DNA of 64,000 nucleotides from contig CP106741.1 in the NCBI GenBank assembly GCA_030323305.1, positions 873,001 through 937,000 on the forward strand, read 5' to 3'. Below the pieces are notes generated by a model, which was not told the DNA's origin, ran no database searches, and saw only the letters and a list, made by a program, of their open reading frames with translations. Position numbers and translations under genes: made by a program. Positions 1 to 8,776 of this stretch are shown here, in pieces. The first letter of the stretch is position 1. Every line of letters begins with the position of its first letter. This DNA is from Paenibacillus sp. CC-CFT747. Its GTDB lineage: Bacteria; Bacillota; Bacilli; Paenibacillales; NBRC-103111.

Positions 1-1118
1 TCGAGACGCCGGACGGACGGGCCAAGCGGAGCGAAGAGGAGCTGCGGCGCATTCTGGAGCGCAAGTACGCCTACGCTTTCTCGACCGGAGGCGCGGGGGC
101 CGTGCAGTGGATCTGGAACGTGAATTATTACATGAACAACGTCAACGAATCGAACATCGGGGCGTTACGAGCGGACGGCACGGAGAAGCCGGAAGCGGAT
201 GTCTCGTACCAGTTCGGGGCATTTATGAACGAGATCGGGCATCTGTTCCGCGGGCGCCGGCTGGAGGACATCGCGGTGGTGTTCCCCTACTCCAACGACT
301 TCTCTACCCGCCCGCTTGCCTATCCGGCGACGACCGCGGCCATCCGCACGCTGGCGTACGAGCTGAATGTCCATGTGCGGGGACTGGGCGAATACCATCT
401 CGCTTCCCTGGAGACGGATCCGCCGGGACTCCTCATCGTGCCGAGCCCGCACAACTTCAGCAGCGAAGCGCTGGAGAAGCTGACCGGGCACGTGAGCCGT
501 CACGGCGGCACGCTGCTTATCACGGGGCCGGTCGGGCTGGATGCCTACTGGCGGCCCGTCGAGCGGCTGCAGGCGGAGCTAGGAGCCGCCGGGCAGGCGA
601 ACGTGCTTCGTGAGGAGGCCGTTATCGTAGACGGCCGCGTCCTCCCGGTCACGTTCGACGGCCCCCGCATCGCCGACTCGGCGAAGCAGCTGGTCGGCAC
701 GGCGGATCCCCGCCGGGCGCAGCCGCTAGTCGAAGCGCCGCTCGGCAAGGGCCGCCTGCTCTGGTGCCCGCTGCCGCTTGAGCTGAACCGCCGAACGGAC
801 ACGCTCGCGGCCGTCTACCGCCAGGCGATCGCGGCAGCCGGGGTGGCCCCCGAGCTGGAGTGGCTGGCCGGCGGGGAGCTCGCGGGCGTGTACGGGCGGA
901 AGCTCGCCTTCGACGAGGGCAGCCTGTTCGTCTTCGTGTCCGAGTACGGCCTTCCGGCAAATATCGCCGTGAAGGACCCGGAGACCGGCGCCGAGTACCG
1001 CTTCACACTCGAGAGCGAACGCTCCGTTCTGTTCGCCGCCGACCGGGAAGGCAAGCTGCTGGCCGTTTACCGGCCGGAGGAGGTGGCGGTCGAGGCGGAG
1101 CTTCAGGCGAAGGGATAG
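1..1118 (+). CDS. GH42-like beta-galactosidase, C-terminal part (5' truncated by window)
   Basis: The reading frame is open from base 3 to the stop at 1118, so the start and most of the catalytic barrel lie outside the window. The visible 371 residues begin with the end of a glycosidase barrel (STGGAGAVQWIWNVNYY), followed by a glutamine-amidotransferase-like alpha/beta domain (AVVFPYSNDF, LLIVPSPHNFS, GGTLLITGPVG) and a beta-rich C-terminus. That order is typical of GH42 beta-galactosidases, whose middle domain mediates trimerisation. No secretion signal can be judged. The frame is unbroken over 1.1 kb, unlike many genes nearby. Family assignment is by recalled motif order; a related GH family with the same middle domain is possible. 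Confidence 0.72.
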   Translation, partial: ETPDGRAKRSEEELRRILERKYAYAFSTGGAGAVQWIWNVNYYMNNVNESNIGALRADGTEKPEADVSYQFGAFMNEIGHLFRGRRLEDIAVVFPYSNDFSTRPLAYPATTAAIRTLAYELNVHVRGLGEYHLASLETDPPGLLIVPSPHNFSSEALEKLTGHVSRHGGTLLITGPVGLDAYWRPVERLQAELGAAGQANVLREEAVIVDGRVLPVTFDGPRIADSAKQLVGTADPRRAQPLVEAPLGKGRLLWCPLPLELNRRTDTLAAVYRQAIAAAGVAPELEWLAGGELAGVYGRKLAFDEGSLFVFVSEYGLPANIAVKDPETGAEYRFTLESERSVLFAADREGKLLAVYRPEEVAVEAELQAKG

Positions 1119-1296
1119 GCCTAAGCGAAAGCTGCATAGGCAAGGGCCGACCCGGTTGGGGCGGAAGCGGCACAGGTGAGGGCAGACCGGGCCGGAGCGA
1201 ATGCTGCCAGTAACACACTATCGCTCGTGCTTCTCGGCCTCGAAGAAAGCCTCGCCTAGTCCTCCTTGAGACGGTGAATCAGGGTGCCCGCGCGGC

Positions 1297-1477
1297 TAAC
1301 GAATCGAGGCATCCTTATTGGCTCAAAAGCCTCCTTTTGTCTCCTTAACGAATCGAAGACACGGTATTCCTTGCTTTTTCCCTGCAGCAGGCAGCCAAAA
1401 GCCCGAATAGCGCCACCAGGATTTGTTAGAAAAAATCCGGGCGTTTTTTCACCAAATAAGCATCAGCCGGTTCGTTA
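1297..1477. repeat. Dispersed inverted-repeat element with TAACGAATCG ends
   Basis: TAACGAATCG occurs at 1297-1306 and again at 1346-1355, and the inverted form TTCGTTA closes the segment at 1471-1477. Between them a stem with CGCC/GGCG arms and a T6 run (about 1410-1450) resembles an intrinsic terminator. The same ends and the phrase CTTATTGG recur at 52226-52319, so this looks like a small mobile terminator-type repeat with no coding capacity. Confidence 0.55.
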
Positions 1478-1648
1478 GCTTCTCCCGACCTTCACCTAGC
1501 AGCGGCGGATGAAGCTTGCGGCCGGACCCGCAGGCTTCCAACCGGCTCCCCAGCGTCCGGTCGGATCGGCACCCAACCGCCCCCGCAGCCTTCCGCCTCT
1601 TAGCTGCAGTCCGCTCACGCTGGCCAACGCAACCCGCCCATAAATAAT

Positions 1649-1691
1649 AAAAAGCATCCCGACGGATCCTTTGGTCCATGGGATGCTTTTT
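1649..1691. terminator. Bidirectional intrinsic terminator
   Basis: AAAAAGCATCCC (1649-1660) is perfectly complementary to GGGATGCTTTTT (1680-1691), with a 19-base loop. The A and T runs at the two ends allow termination on either strand; it could end read-through from the DedA gene on the minus strand. Confidence 0.65.
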
Positions 1692-1926
1692 CTATGGGTA
1701 CGCCAGCGGCACGGCCCGCGCTCGGCCACTCTCCGGCTGGATCAGGGCAGCATCCCTCCTGTTGCCGCTCTTCTGCCCATGGGTCAGGCTACAGCAATGA
1801 CGGCGCCGGGCGTCCGCCAAGCCGCCGTCCGTCCCGCGCCCCTATCGTTCGAGTCATGGGCCTGGAGGGCTTCCGCCGGAACCGCCTGCCGGCCGCTTCC
1901 GGCCCTTCTTCCTCCTGACGGCCCGG

Positions 1927-2570
1927 TCAGGGCCGCACCTTCTCACCCGGAACCGGTCCCGGTGCCAGGACGGTCGGCTCGGCTGTTTTGCTCTTGCGCA
2001 GAAGGCGGTACGTAAAGTATCCGCCTGCGAGGGCAGCGGCAACTCCTGCCAGCATGTAAGGATTGAGGCCTGCGACGAAGGCCGCCAGTTCCTCGCCGAA
2101 CCCAAGCCCGAGACCGAAATACACCAAGGTCCAGACCGCCACCCCGGTGTACGAGTAGACCGCGAAGCGCTTGAACTTGGTCCGGCTGGCGCCCGCCAGA
2201 ACCGGAACCGCATAGCGCACCACCGGAACGAAGCAGCTGAGCGCGTAAGCGGCGTTGCCGTATTTGTTTAAAATCTTCTCCGCCCTGCGGATGTGCCGGC
2301 GGTACTTGCTCTTCTTTTTGAGACGGCGGATCACCTTGCTTCCGATGTAATTCCCCGCCGCGAAGCTGAGCGACACCGAGGTGAGCAGCCCCCGAAGATA
2401 AAAACGAAAACGCCCCAAGGGTTCAAGGTGCCGGCCGCCGCCGTCACGCCTCCCGTCATAGCGGTGACCTCGTTCGGAACGGGAAGGCCGAATGGCCCGA
2501 GCGCCAATGTCAAATAGAACAGGAGATAGCCGTACTGGTCAATGAGTTTGTGAAGCGTATCGGTAAACAT
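1927..2570 (-). CDS. DedA family membrane protein (one frame break)
   Basis: A DedA/SNARE-associated family integral membrane protein; members support lipid-carrier recycling and envelope homeostasis. The first part (from ATG 2570, RBS GGGAGAG) carries the family signature PVPNEVTAMTGG near residue 30 and a first membrane stretch. The second part carries FAAGNYIGSKV, the basic loop with RRAEKILNKYG and FVPVVRYAVPVLAG, then two more membrane segments. The frame breaks at about 2391 in a run of five C (G on the coding strand); one added base joins FVFIFGG to LLTSVSLS and gives 214 residues, the normal family length. Probably a sequencing error rather than a true pseudogene. Confidence 0.85.
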
Positions 2571-2927
2571 GGCGCTCTCCCTTTTTTCCGTGACTCACGG
2601 ACAAAACCTGATACTTCTATGTAACCGCTCCGGGCCCTCTTGAATTATCTCTCCAACAAAAAAACCTGACCCTCCCGGTCAGGATTAGGATCGCGGGGAC
2701 GGCGATTCCCCCTGTGCCTGCCCCCATGCCAACCGGAGGCAGGGTGAAACGCCATTAGGCGGCGGCTTAAGACGCACGGATTGCTCTCCATGAATAACCC
2801 GCCCTCCGCCATCGAAACTTCAACGGCTATAACCATATAGGTAATCAATCATTTACATCCTTTACCACTCGTTTCATACTGGAGGAGAAGAGGGCCGCGC
2901 CTAACAAATCAAGAAGGAGAGATCACC
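2571..2927. other. Intergenic region with possible small-ORF remnant
   Basis: No supported gene. A 67-codon minus-strand ORF (2645-2848) runs through the hairpin at 2657-2683 and matches nothing recognised, so it is not called. The hairpin implies that some transcript arrives on the minus strand, perhaps a small RNA or a decayed small gene. Confidence 0.5.
2657..2683 (-). terminator. Intrinsic terminator (minus strand)
   Basis: On the minus strand CCTGACC pairs with GGTCAGG across a five-base loop, followed by seven T. No clear gene lies immediately upstream on that strand. Confidence 0.7.
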
Positions 2928-3494
2928 ATGGGCAAATTGTTTGCTTCCCTCCAGCCGGAGCACGAGGAGTTTATCCGGAAGCAGCGCATCTTTTTCGTCG
3001 GGTCCGCTCCCCTGGATCCGATCGGCCATGTCAATTTGTCCCCGAAAGGGTATGACGTGCTCCGCCTGCTGTCTCCAACTGAGGTCGCCTATCTCGATCT
3101 GACGGGAAGCGGGAATGAGACGAGCGCTCATCTGCTGGAGAACGGCCGCCTGACCTTTATGTTCGTGGCCTTTGAAGGAAATCCGCTTATCCTGCGCTTG
3201 TACGGAACGGGCCGGGTGATTCTGCCGGACACACCGGAATGGGAGACGCTTGCTCCTCATTTCGAGCTTTATCCGGGAGCCCGTCAGATCATCCATGCCC
3301 GCCTGCACGCCGTCAAAACCTCATGCGGCTACAGCGTCCCTTATTACGACTATGCGGGGGAGCGCGATCTGCTCCAGACTTGGGCGGTCAACAAGGGCGA
3401 CGGCCTGCCCGCCTACCGCAAGGAGAAAAATGCCGTCAGCATGGACGGGCTGCCCACCCCGCTCGGGCTGCAGTTGAACGAGGAGCTTTCCTAA
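2928..3494 (+). CDS. Pyridoxamine 5'-phosphate oxidase-like FMN-binding protein
   Basis: A 188-residue split-barrel flavoprotein of the pyridoxamine-phosphate-oxidase-like superfamily, probably a cytosolic FMN- or F420-type reductase of unknown substrate. The N-terminus has the typical F(I/V)xxQRIFFVGSAPL strand, followed by HVNLSPKGYDVLR, YLDLTGSGNETSAHLLENGR and LTFMFVAFEGNPLILRLYG, the order seen in this family. The start is fixed by AAGGAGAG eight bases upstream of ATG 2928. The frame is intact. The gene is monocistronic: a hairpin overlaps its stop codon. Family confident; substrate unknown. Confidence 0.85.
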   Translation: MGKLFASLQPEHEEFIRKQRIFFVGSAPLDPIGHVNLSPKGYDVLRLLSPTEVAYLDLTGSGNETSAHLLENGRLTFMFVAFEGNPLILRLYGTGRVILPDTPEWETLAPHFELYPGARQIIHARLHAVKTSCGYSVPYYDYAGERDLLQTWAVNKGDGLPAYRKEKNAVSMDGLPTPLGLQLNEELS

Positions 3495-3514
3495 GCTCCT
3501 CGCCTCTTTGTCAT
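3479..3514 (+). terminator. Intrinsic terminator overlapping the oxidase stop codon
   Basis: CGAGGAGCTT and AAGCTCCTCG form a perfect ten-base stem with a TCCT loop, followed by a moderately T-rich tail. Confidence 0.7.
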
Positions 3515-3593
3515 TCTCTGATCTAATGTGGCCATAGCCGGCTTGACGATGGGGAAGCACCTTGTCGCGGAACCTTCGATGGGCAGCAGGCTG

Positions 3594-3926
3594 TCAGGGG
3601 AAAACGGCCCCGAAGCCCGTCACGTAAGCCTTGGTCTTCTGGGGCGGATTTGGGGGAGGGGACGGAAGCAGGCCGCAGCGGTAGAACAGCGTCACCTTCC
3701 GGGCTAAAAAGCGGCGCTCCCCGGCTTGCGTTCCCACTACCCCACAGGCGTCCGTTCTCCCCTTTTGGCCGGAATGAAAATGAGCGGCCGCCCAGCGAAC
3801 CGCCCGTTCCTCGCTCAGCCAGGGAGACCATGCCAGAGCAGCGACCAAGCAAAAAGTCACGAGCAAGACAGCCGTCCAGGCCAGAGCCATTGGCTTTTGG
3901 CTTGGACGGCTATTTTTTAACTTCAT
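3594..3926 (-). CDS. Hypothetical single-pass membrane protein
   Basis: 110 residues, family not recognised. A short basic head (MKLKNSRPSQKP) precedes one hydrophobic segment at about residues 13-33 (ALAWTAVLLVTFCLVAALAW), then a soluble tail, which suggests N-in/C-out topology or an uncleaved signal. A GGGGGAG motif lies upstream of ATG 3926. The middle (GRTDACGVVGTQ) has an odd composition and could hide a frame break like those in neighbouring genes. It lies on the same strand as the glycocin genes and near them, so an immunity role is conceivable but unsupported. Confidence 0.45.
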   Translation of the reverse strand: MKLKNSRPSQKPMALAWTAVLLVTFCLVAALAWSPWLSEERAVRWAAAHFHSGQKGRTDACGVVGTQAGERRFLARKVTLFYRCGLLPSPPPNPPQKTKAYVTGFGAVFP

Positions 3927-4015
3927 AAATCCTATGCTCCCCCATCCCTACTCCATCATCGTAAATGAAAGTTAGCCAGTTGATTTTCCTTACCATTCCG
4001 CCCTCCCCGCCTCCC

Positions 4016-4207
4016 CTAATCCAGATGAGCCAGGTTATTCAAGTACAAGTACAGAAAAACAAGCGAAAGTCCGGCGGCCACCGCCTTCCTCCATCGCCTT
4101 GCGGCGGGAAACCGGTTTGACGGCAAAAGAAAGCCCGAAACCAAATAGCCGGCTGTTCCCACCAGACAAGCCGCGAGAGCTGCAAACGGAAAGCCCCAGA
4201 TTAACAT
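4016..4207 (-). CDS. Small two-helix membrane protein
   Basis: 63 residues starting at MLIWGFPF; the start is chosen because GGAGGTGG sits at the right distance from ATG 4207, while the longer ORF has no better site. Two hydrophobic segments (about residues 3-27 and 43-58) flank a strongly basic loop (RFPAARRWRK). Length and topology resemble the small immunity or accessory proteins of bacteriocin clusters, and it follows the SunS-like glycosyltransferase on the same strand. It has its own upstream palindrome, so independent control is likely. The function is a guess from context only. Confidence 0.5.
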   Translation of the reverse strand: MLIWGFPFAALAACLVGTAGYLVSGFLLPSNRFPAARRWRKAVAAGLSLVFLYLYLNNLAHLD

Positions 4208-4224
4208 TCGCTCCACCTCCATTA

Positions 4225-4246
4225 AATGGATACTTTGTTATCCATT
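4225..4246. promoter_or_regulatory. Inverted repeat, candidate operator of the small membrane gene
   Basis: AATGGATA and TATCCATT form a perfect eight-base inverted repeat around a six-base spacer, 18 bases upstream of the ATG at 4207. Position and symmetry suit a dimeric repressor such as a PadR or GntR protein; no such gene is adjacent. Confidence 0.4.
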
Positions 4247-4309
4247 AGACGTTCCCCTATAAGCAGAAGTTGCAGGACCTGCCCTACCAGAATCCGAATC
4301 GGCCGCCAT

Positions 4310-4358
4310 AAAAATAACCCCGCTGGAGGGAACGGCACGCCCTTCCTGCCGGGTTATT
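4310..4358 (-). terminator. Intrinsic terminator downstream of the glycosyltransferase
   Basis: On the minus strand AATAACCC pairs with GGGTTATT around an extended inner stem, followed by TTTTA. Together with the hairpin at 4377-4404 it separates the glycosyltransferase from the small membrane gene. Confidence 0.6.
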
Positions 4359-4376
4359 CTGAAGGATCGCCCAAAA

Positions 4377-4404
4377 GAAAAAAACCGCCGGAGAAAACGG
4401 CTGG
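4377..4404 (-). terminator. Second hairpin with T-run after the glycosyltransferase
   Basis: On the minus strand GCCG-TTTTCTC-CGGC is followed by GGTTTTTTT. It is a short stem but has a good T-run. The stretch 4405-4573 between it and the glycosyltransferase stop holds nothing else I can identify. Confidence 0.5.
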
Positions 4405-4573
4405 TCCTTCCTTTCGGACTTCACGGGCCTATCCCTTCTGGGGGTGCCAGTATGATTTCCGCGAAACCATGAAGGTCTTCCCCCGCCGGCTGTCTTCCCG
4501 CACCGCTTACGGTATGCCGCTTGCGGTTCTTGGCGCCTCCTCAAGGGGTCAACGCTTCCCTCCGCTCCAGAGC

Positions 4574-5984
4574 TCACCCAAGCGCCGTCTGCTGCGGGCC
4601 ATCCAGAAAAGCATCCAGCTGCCCGCGCAGATCCGCCAGCTCCTCCTTCACCCTTCCGCGTATCTCCTCCTCGGAAATGGCCGAGAAAACGCGCATCGCT
4701 TTCCCGTACTGTCCTCCCGCCAAGTAGATGCGGCCCATCAGCTGCATGAGGTGGTCGCTCTGCGGCTGGAGCAGGGAATAAGGGTTCTCCAGGCTTTGCA
4801 AGCGGGCAAGCGTTTCGTCCGCTCCCCGGAGCATGGACGTAAGCCCCAGGAAAACCAGCCGGTTCAGCTGGTAATACAGCCCGTCCGTGCAATCCGGATA
4901 CTGCTCCACAACGGCCTCGGCGGCGGGATTGAGCGGCCCTGGCCGGGCGTCCAGCAGCTTCGCCTGGAGCAGGAGGGAGCGCAGATGGAAGGAGTCCGGC
5001 ATCGCCTTCTCCGCCCGCTGCTTCAGTCCCCGTTCAATCGTCTCCAGCACCTCTTCCTCCGGATAACCCGCTTCCGCCTTCTCGCGGGCAAGAAAATAAT
5101 GCCACCTCATGTTGTCCGGCTCTTCCTGAACCATCCTTTCCTGCAGCGGAAGGTTTCGGGCCGGCTTGTCCTTCACCCGCATGACCTCCTGCTCATAGCC
5201 GTCATGGCGGATGAGGTGGTCCGTCATCAGGTGCAGAAGGTCCTCTCCTCTCCGATCTGGAGCCTGGCGCAAATCCTCGTGGATGACCCCATAGTAGTGA
5301 AGGCCGTCCTTCTTCCGGTAAATCCGCCGGGTCAAAGGCAGCTCTCCCCCGTCTGTGTTCACAATCTTCGGGCTCACTACCAGCGAAGAAACGGGCAGGT
5401 CATAAATGAGCTGGAGGAAGGCCTTAAGCGGCGCGGGATCGCTAACCAAATATTCATCGGCATCCAGCTGAAAAACCCACTCGCCCTCCGCCTCTTCCGT
5501 AAGGCGGTTTCGCATCGCGGCAAAATCGTCGTTCCATGGAGCCTGCAGAACCCGGACACCGGTGAACTCCCCCGGACCACCTCCAGTGTCCTATCCTTCG
5601 AGCCGGTATCGAGAACGATCGTCTCATCCGCCAGGGCTCGTATACTCGCCAGGCAGCGGGCAATGCAGCGCTCCTCGTCCCGGGTCATGACCACGACGGA
5701 CACCCTGGACCGTCCCCCGTATCCACCATCTCGCCCGCCATGGCCAGGAAGAGGGAGGGATCCGGCTCCTCCCGCATCCGAGTGAGCTCCGCATCCTCCT
5801 CCGCGAACCAGAAAGCCAGCTCATCCGAGCATTCCTCAATGGCCTCCAGCAGGCCAATTCGCCCCTTCAACGCTTTATACAAGGAAGGCTCCCGGAGCCC
5901 CTCTTCCTCCATCCGGCGGCATACCCCCTGCAGGAAGGGCAGGTTGACCCGGGCCCGCGCCATTCTCTCGTTCTTCTTGTCCAT
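4574..5984 (-). CDS. SunS-like glycosyltransferase family 2 with helical C-terminus (two frame breaks)
   Basis: Predicted peptide S/O-glycosyltransferase that would attach a sugar from a nucleotide donor to the bacteriocin precursor in the cytosol. About 470 residues when restored. An N-terminal helical region (from ATG 5984, MDKKNERMARAR) leads into a GT-A domain (VSVVVMTRDEERCIARCL, ETIVLDTGSKDRT), then the DxD-type metal site FQLDADEYL and SSLVVSPKI, TRRIYRKKDGLHYYG, VIHEDL and RHDGY. A TPR-like tail follows (EEPDNMRWHYFLARE onward). From memory, B. subtilis SunS shows the same string of motifs (VVSP, TRRMFR, FHGKVHEE, YHNGY, LEPENPKWLFFFGRE). The frame breaks at about 5704 and 5571, each repaired by one added base in a G run. 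It lies between the precursor gene and the small membrane gene. A plain glycan-synthesis GT2 is the main alternative. Confidence 0.8.
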
Positions 5985-6011
5985 TGTCAGCCCCCATTCT
6001 TTATGTAGCAA

Positions 6012-6055
6012 CACAAAAAGCAAGGCAGAGCCGGTTGGTCCCAACCGGCCCTGCC
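6012..6055 (-). terminator. Hairpin between precursor and glycosyltransferase genes
   Basis: On the minus strand GGCAGGGCCGGTTGG pairs with CCAACCGGCTCTGCC across two loop bases, followed by TTGCTTTTT. Placed after the precursor stop and before the glycosyltransferase start, it could let the precursor mRNA accumulate above the enzyme mRNA, a common RiPP arrangement. Confidence 0.7.
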
Positions 6056-6105
6056 CGCTTGCCGAGGCCTTATCCCGGTGGATAAAGCTATGGACTTAGG
6101 ATGGA

Positions 6106-6333
6106 TTAACAACGCTTGCTGGCGGGGTAAGGTGAGCAGCCACTGCTCGGCTTGCTGTTCCTGCCTGTCACGTCCCCAAGCCCGCAGCCAAACGGACTGG
6201 AGAAGAGTCCCCGGACAAAGTCCGCCGACCAGCGGGCGATATCCCTCCAGTCTCCTCCGTTTACGTCCATCATCTCGGCCTCGTTTAACTGCTTAAACGA
6301 GTGGGTGGTTTTCGTTTTTTTCATGGTAGTCAT
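6106..6333 (-). CDS. Candidate glycocin precursor peptide with double-glycine leader
   Basis: 75 residues from ATG 6333, chosen because AGAAAGGGG lies nine bases upstream; a TTG nine bases earlier has no site. The leader is about 27 residues: MTTMKKTKTTHSFKQ, then LNEAEMMDVNGG, a class II/ComC-type leader ending in Gly-Gly for a C39 protease. The core is 48 residues. Its helix-prone, Trp-rich half (DWRDIARWSADFVRGLF) has no cysteine. Its second half has three cysteines, at core positions 23, 39 and 48, the last being the C-terminal residue. Cys23 sits in FGCGLGDV, reminiscent of the GCGGGAV around the S-glucosylated cysteine of sublancin. Neighbours are a SunS-like transferase and a C39 exporter. 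No database comparison was possible; an unmodified class II bacteriocin remains possible. Confidence 0.75.
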   Translation of the reverse strand: MTTMKKTKTTHSFKQLNEAEMMDVNGGDWRDIARWSADFVRGLFSSPFGCGLGDVTGRNSKPSSGCSPYPASKRC

Positions 6334-6614
6334 GCCTTTCAACCCCTTTCTAAGGTGTACGTACTTTTAACCCATGGAAATGGAAGTGAAACCCATTCCC
6401 GTCCCCTATCCGGTAACATGGTCGGGGAGAAAACCTCTGGATGCACATGAAAATCAATAGGAAAGAAGACCAACACTCCCGGCTAAGGCAGCAGCTAATA
6501 TGGGGTCCACCCGTCTCCTCCCTTGGGCCCCCTTTTCCCCGTTTAAGCCTGATTAACCCTTCCCGGTTTATGGGTATGAACTACTAAGTTAGCGATTAGA
6601 AAGGCGGGACGGGA
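6334..6614. other. Divergent promoter region of the candidate glycocin cluster
   Basis: This 281-base gap separates the leftward precursor gene from the rightward exporter gene and must hold both promoters. Apart from the precursor RBS (about 6341-6350) I see no convincing -35/-10 pair, and no further small double-glycine ORF. Confidence 0.5.
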
Positions 6615-8763
6615 TTGTTCAATCAAAAGGTCTGCATCCGGCAGCAGGAACGCAAGGATTGTGCGCCGGCCTGCCTGGCCTCCATCGCCCGGTATTATGG
6701 AAGCCGGCTGCCGGTCACCGTTCTGCGGGAAGCGTGCGGCACCGATCCAACCGGAACCAACGCCCTCGGTCTCGTCCAGGCGGCGGAATCCATCGGCTTC
6801 GAGGCCCAAGCGGTCAAGGGTACGGCGGACTCTCTTCTCGAACCGTTCCCCTTCCGGCCATCGCCCATGTCGTGATCGGCAAGGCCGTTCTGCACTATGT
6901 GGTCCTCTATGAAATCACCCCGGATAAGGTTCTGGTCGCCGACCCGGCGGAAGGCATGCGGACGTATCCTTTGAAGGAATTTCTGGACATCTGGACCGGC
7001 GTCCTGATCCTGCTCGAGCCCGGACCGGAGTTCAAGCCGGTTTCCATGGGGAGCAGCCCGGCCAAGCGATTCCTCCCTCTTCTCAGTCAGAACAAGCACC
7101 TGCTTCTTCCGATAGTGGCCGCTTCTATCCTAGTGACGGGCATCGGCATAGCAGGAGCCTACTATTTTCAGTACCTGCTGGACGGGCTCCTCGGTTCGCA
7201 GCAGATGAGCACCCTCGGGCTGATTTCCACCGGACTGATCGTCCTCTATCTCGTGCAGACGGCGCTGGATTACGGCCGGAACCACCTTTTTCTGCGGTTG
7301 GCCCAGCGAATCGACCGCCGGCTGGTGATGGACTATTACCATCATGTGATGCGAATGCCCCTCGGCTTCTTCAGCACCCGCAAGGCGGGGGACATCACCT
7401 CCCGGCTGACGGACGCCGCCCACGTGAGGGACGCTCTCTCCGAGGCATCCCTGACGCTTGCCGTGGACACGCTCACCATCGGCATTGCCGCATTCGTGCT
7501 CTATTACCAGAATCCGCTGCTGTTCGGCATCACGCTTCTGCTCGTTCCGCTGTATGCGTTCATCCTGACGGGCTTCCGCAAAGCCTTCGACCGGTACAAC
7601 AGGCAGATCATGGCGGACCAGGCGGAGCTCGCCTCGTATGTAATTGAATCTGTGAAAGGAATCGAAACGGTGAAGGCGGCCACCGCCGGGAACGAAGTGG
7701 GGAAACGGCCGACCGGAAGTATGATGCGTTTCTGGCGAGCACCCTGGCCTATGGAAAAGCGAGCAACCGGCAGGCGGCCCTGAAGAACAGCCTTCAGCTC
7801 GTAAGCGGAGTGGTCCTTCTGTGGATCGGAGCCCGGGAGGTGGCCAAAGGTACGCTGACCGCCGGTCAGCTCATTACCTTTAACGTCCTGCTGGCGTATT
7901 TCCTCGCTCCTCTCCAGCGCTTGATCGACCTGCAGCCGGTGCTTCAATCGGCATATGTCGCCGCCTCCCGGCTCGGGGAAATTATGGACCTGGAGCCGGA
8001 GCGGAGAGCGGAACCGGATGGGCCCCCGGCGGAGGCCGACCTCCGCGGGGATGTCGTCTTCCGCGGCCTTTCCTTCCGGTACGGCAGCAAGCCGCTTACG
8101 CTCGACGGCCTCGACCTGACCGTGAAACAGGGAACGGCGACCGCCATTGTCGGGCCAAGCGGATCGGGGAAGAGCAGCCTGCTTAAGCTGCTGATGCGTT
8201 TCTACGAACCGGAGGAAGGCCGTATCTCGATTGGCGGCCGGACCCTGGACGAGATCGGCACCGAGGGGCTAAGGGCCCGGACGGCTTATGTCGCGCAGGA
8301 CTCGTTCTTTTTTCACGGGTCGGTGTACGATAATCTCTGTCTCGGGCTGGAAAAGAAGCCGGGGCTGGAGGAAGTGGTCGAGGTATGCCGGCTGGCGCAA
8401 ATCCATGAGGATATCGCCGCGCTGCCTCTTCATTACGAAACCGTGCTGGAGGAGAACGGAGCCAGCCTGTCCGGCGGCCAGCGCCAGCGGCTCGCCCTCG
8501 CCCGGGCGCTGCTGCGCAAGCCCCAGCTTCTGCTGCTCGATGAAGCGACGAGCAGCCTGGACACCGTGACCGAGCAGGCGATTGCCCGTCTGCTCGGCCG
8601 GCTGGAGGGCGTCACGACGATTCTCGTGTCGCACCGGCTGCGGATGGTCCAGGCATGCGATCAGATCTGCGTCCTGAAGAACGGGCGGATCGTTGAATGC
8701 GGGGACCACGACGCCCTGCTTGCCCAAAGCGGCGTCTATGCCGATATGTGGGAGAGCCAGTAG
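6615..8763 (+). CDS. C39-peptidase bacteriocin ABC exporter (SunT/LanT type, two frame breaks)
   Basis: Bifunctional membrane exporter that would cut the leader after Gly-Gly and secrete the peptide. It is 716 residues when restored, the usual length. Domains in order: an N-terminal C39 cysteine protease with the oxyanion Gln and catalytic Cys in QQERKDCAPACLASIARYYG, the His in LHYVVLYEI and the Asp in VADPAEG; a six-helix exporter domain (about residues 160-440, with HHVMRMPLGFFSTRKAGDI); and a nucleotide-binding domain with Walker A GPSGSGKSS, signature LSGGQRQR, Walker B LLLLDEATSSLD and an H-loop His (VSHRL). The start is TTG 6615. Breaks at about 6850 and 7700 are each repaired by one base (C4 to C5, G4 to G5). 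All catalytic residues are kept. Divergent from the precursor gene. Confidence 0.9.
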
Positions 8764-8776
8764 CGGTGGGGGCGAT

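Larger units (their letters stand above)
1119..1926. other. Intergenic region without a convincing gene
   Basis: About 800 bases separate the glycosidase and the DedA gene. The short ORFs here lack ribosome-binding sites and family resemblance. The region holds a repeat element near 1297-1477 and a strong inverted repeat at 1649-1691. Confidence 0.7.

Noticed and set aside
2645-2848. 67-codon minus-strand ORF
   Set aside because: It reads through a terminator hairpin, has no recognised family and a weak start.
4226-5785. 519-codon plus-strand ORF
   Set aside because: Antisense shadow of the SunS-like glycosyltransferase; no ribosome-binding site, implausible composition (Arg, Pro, Leu rich).
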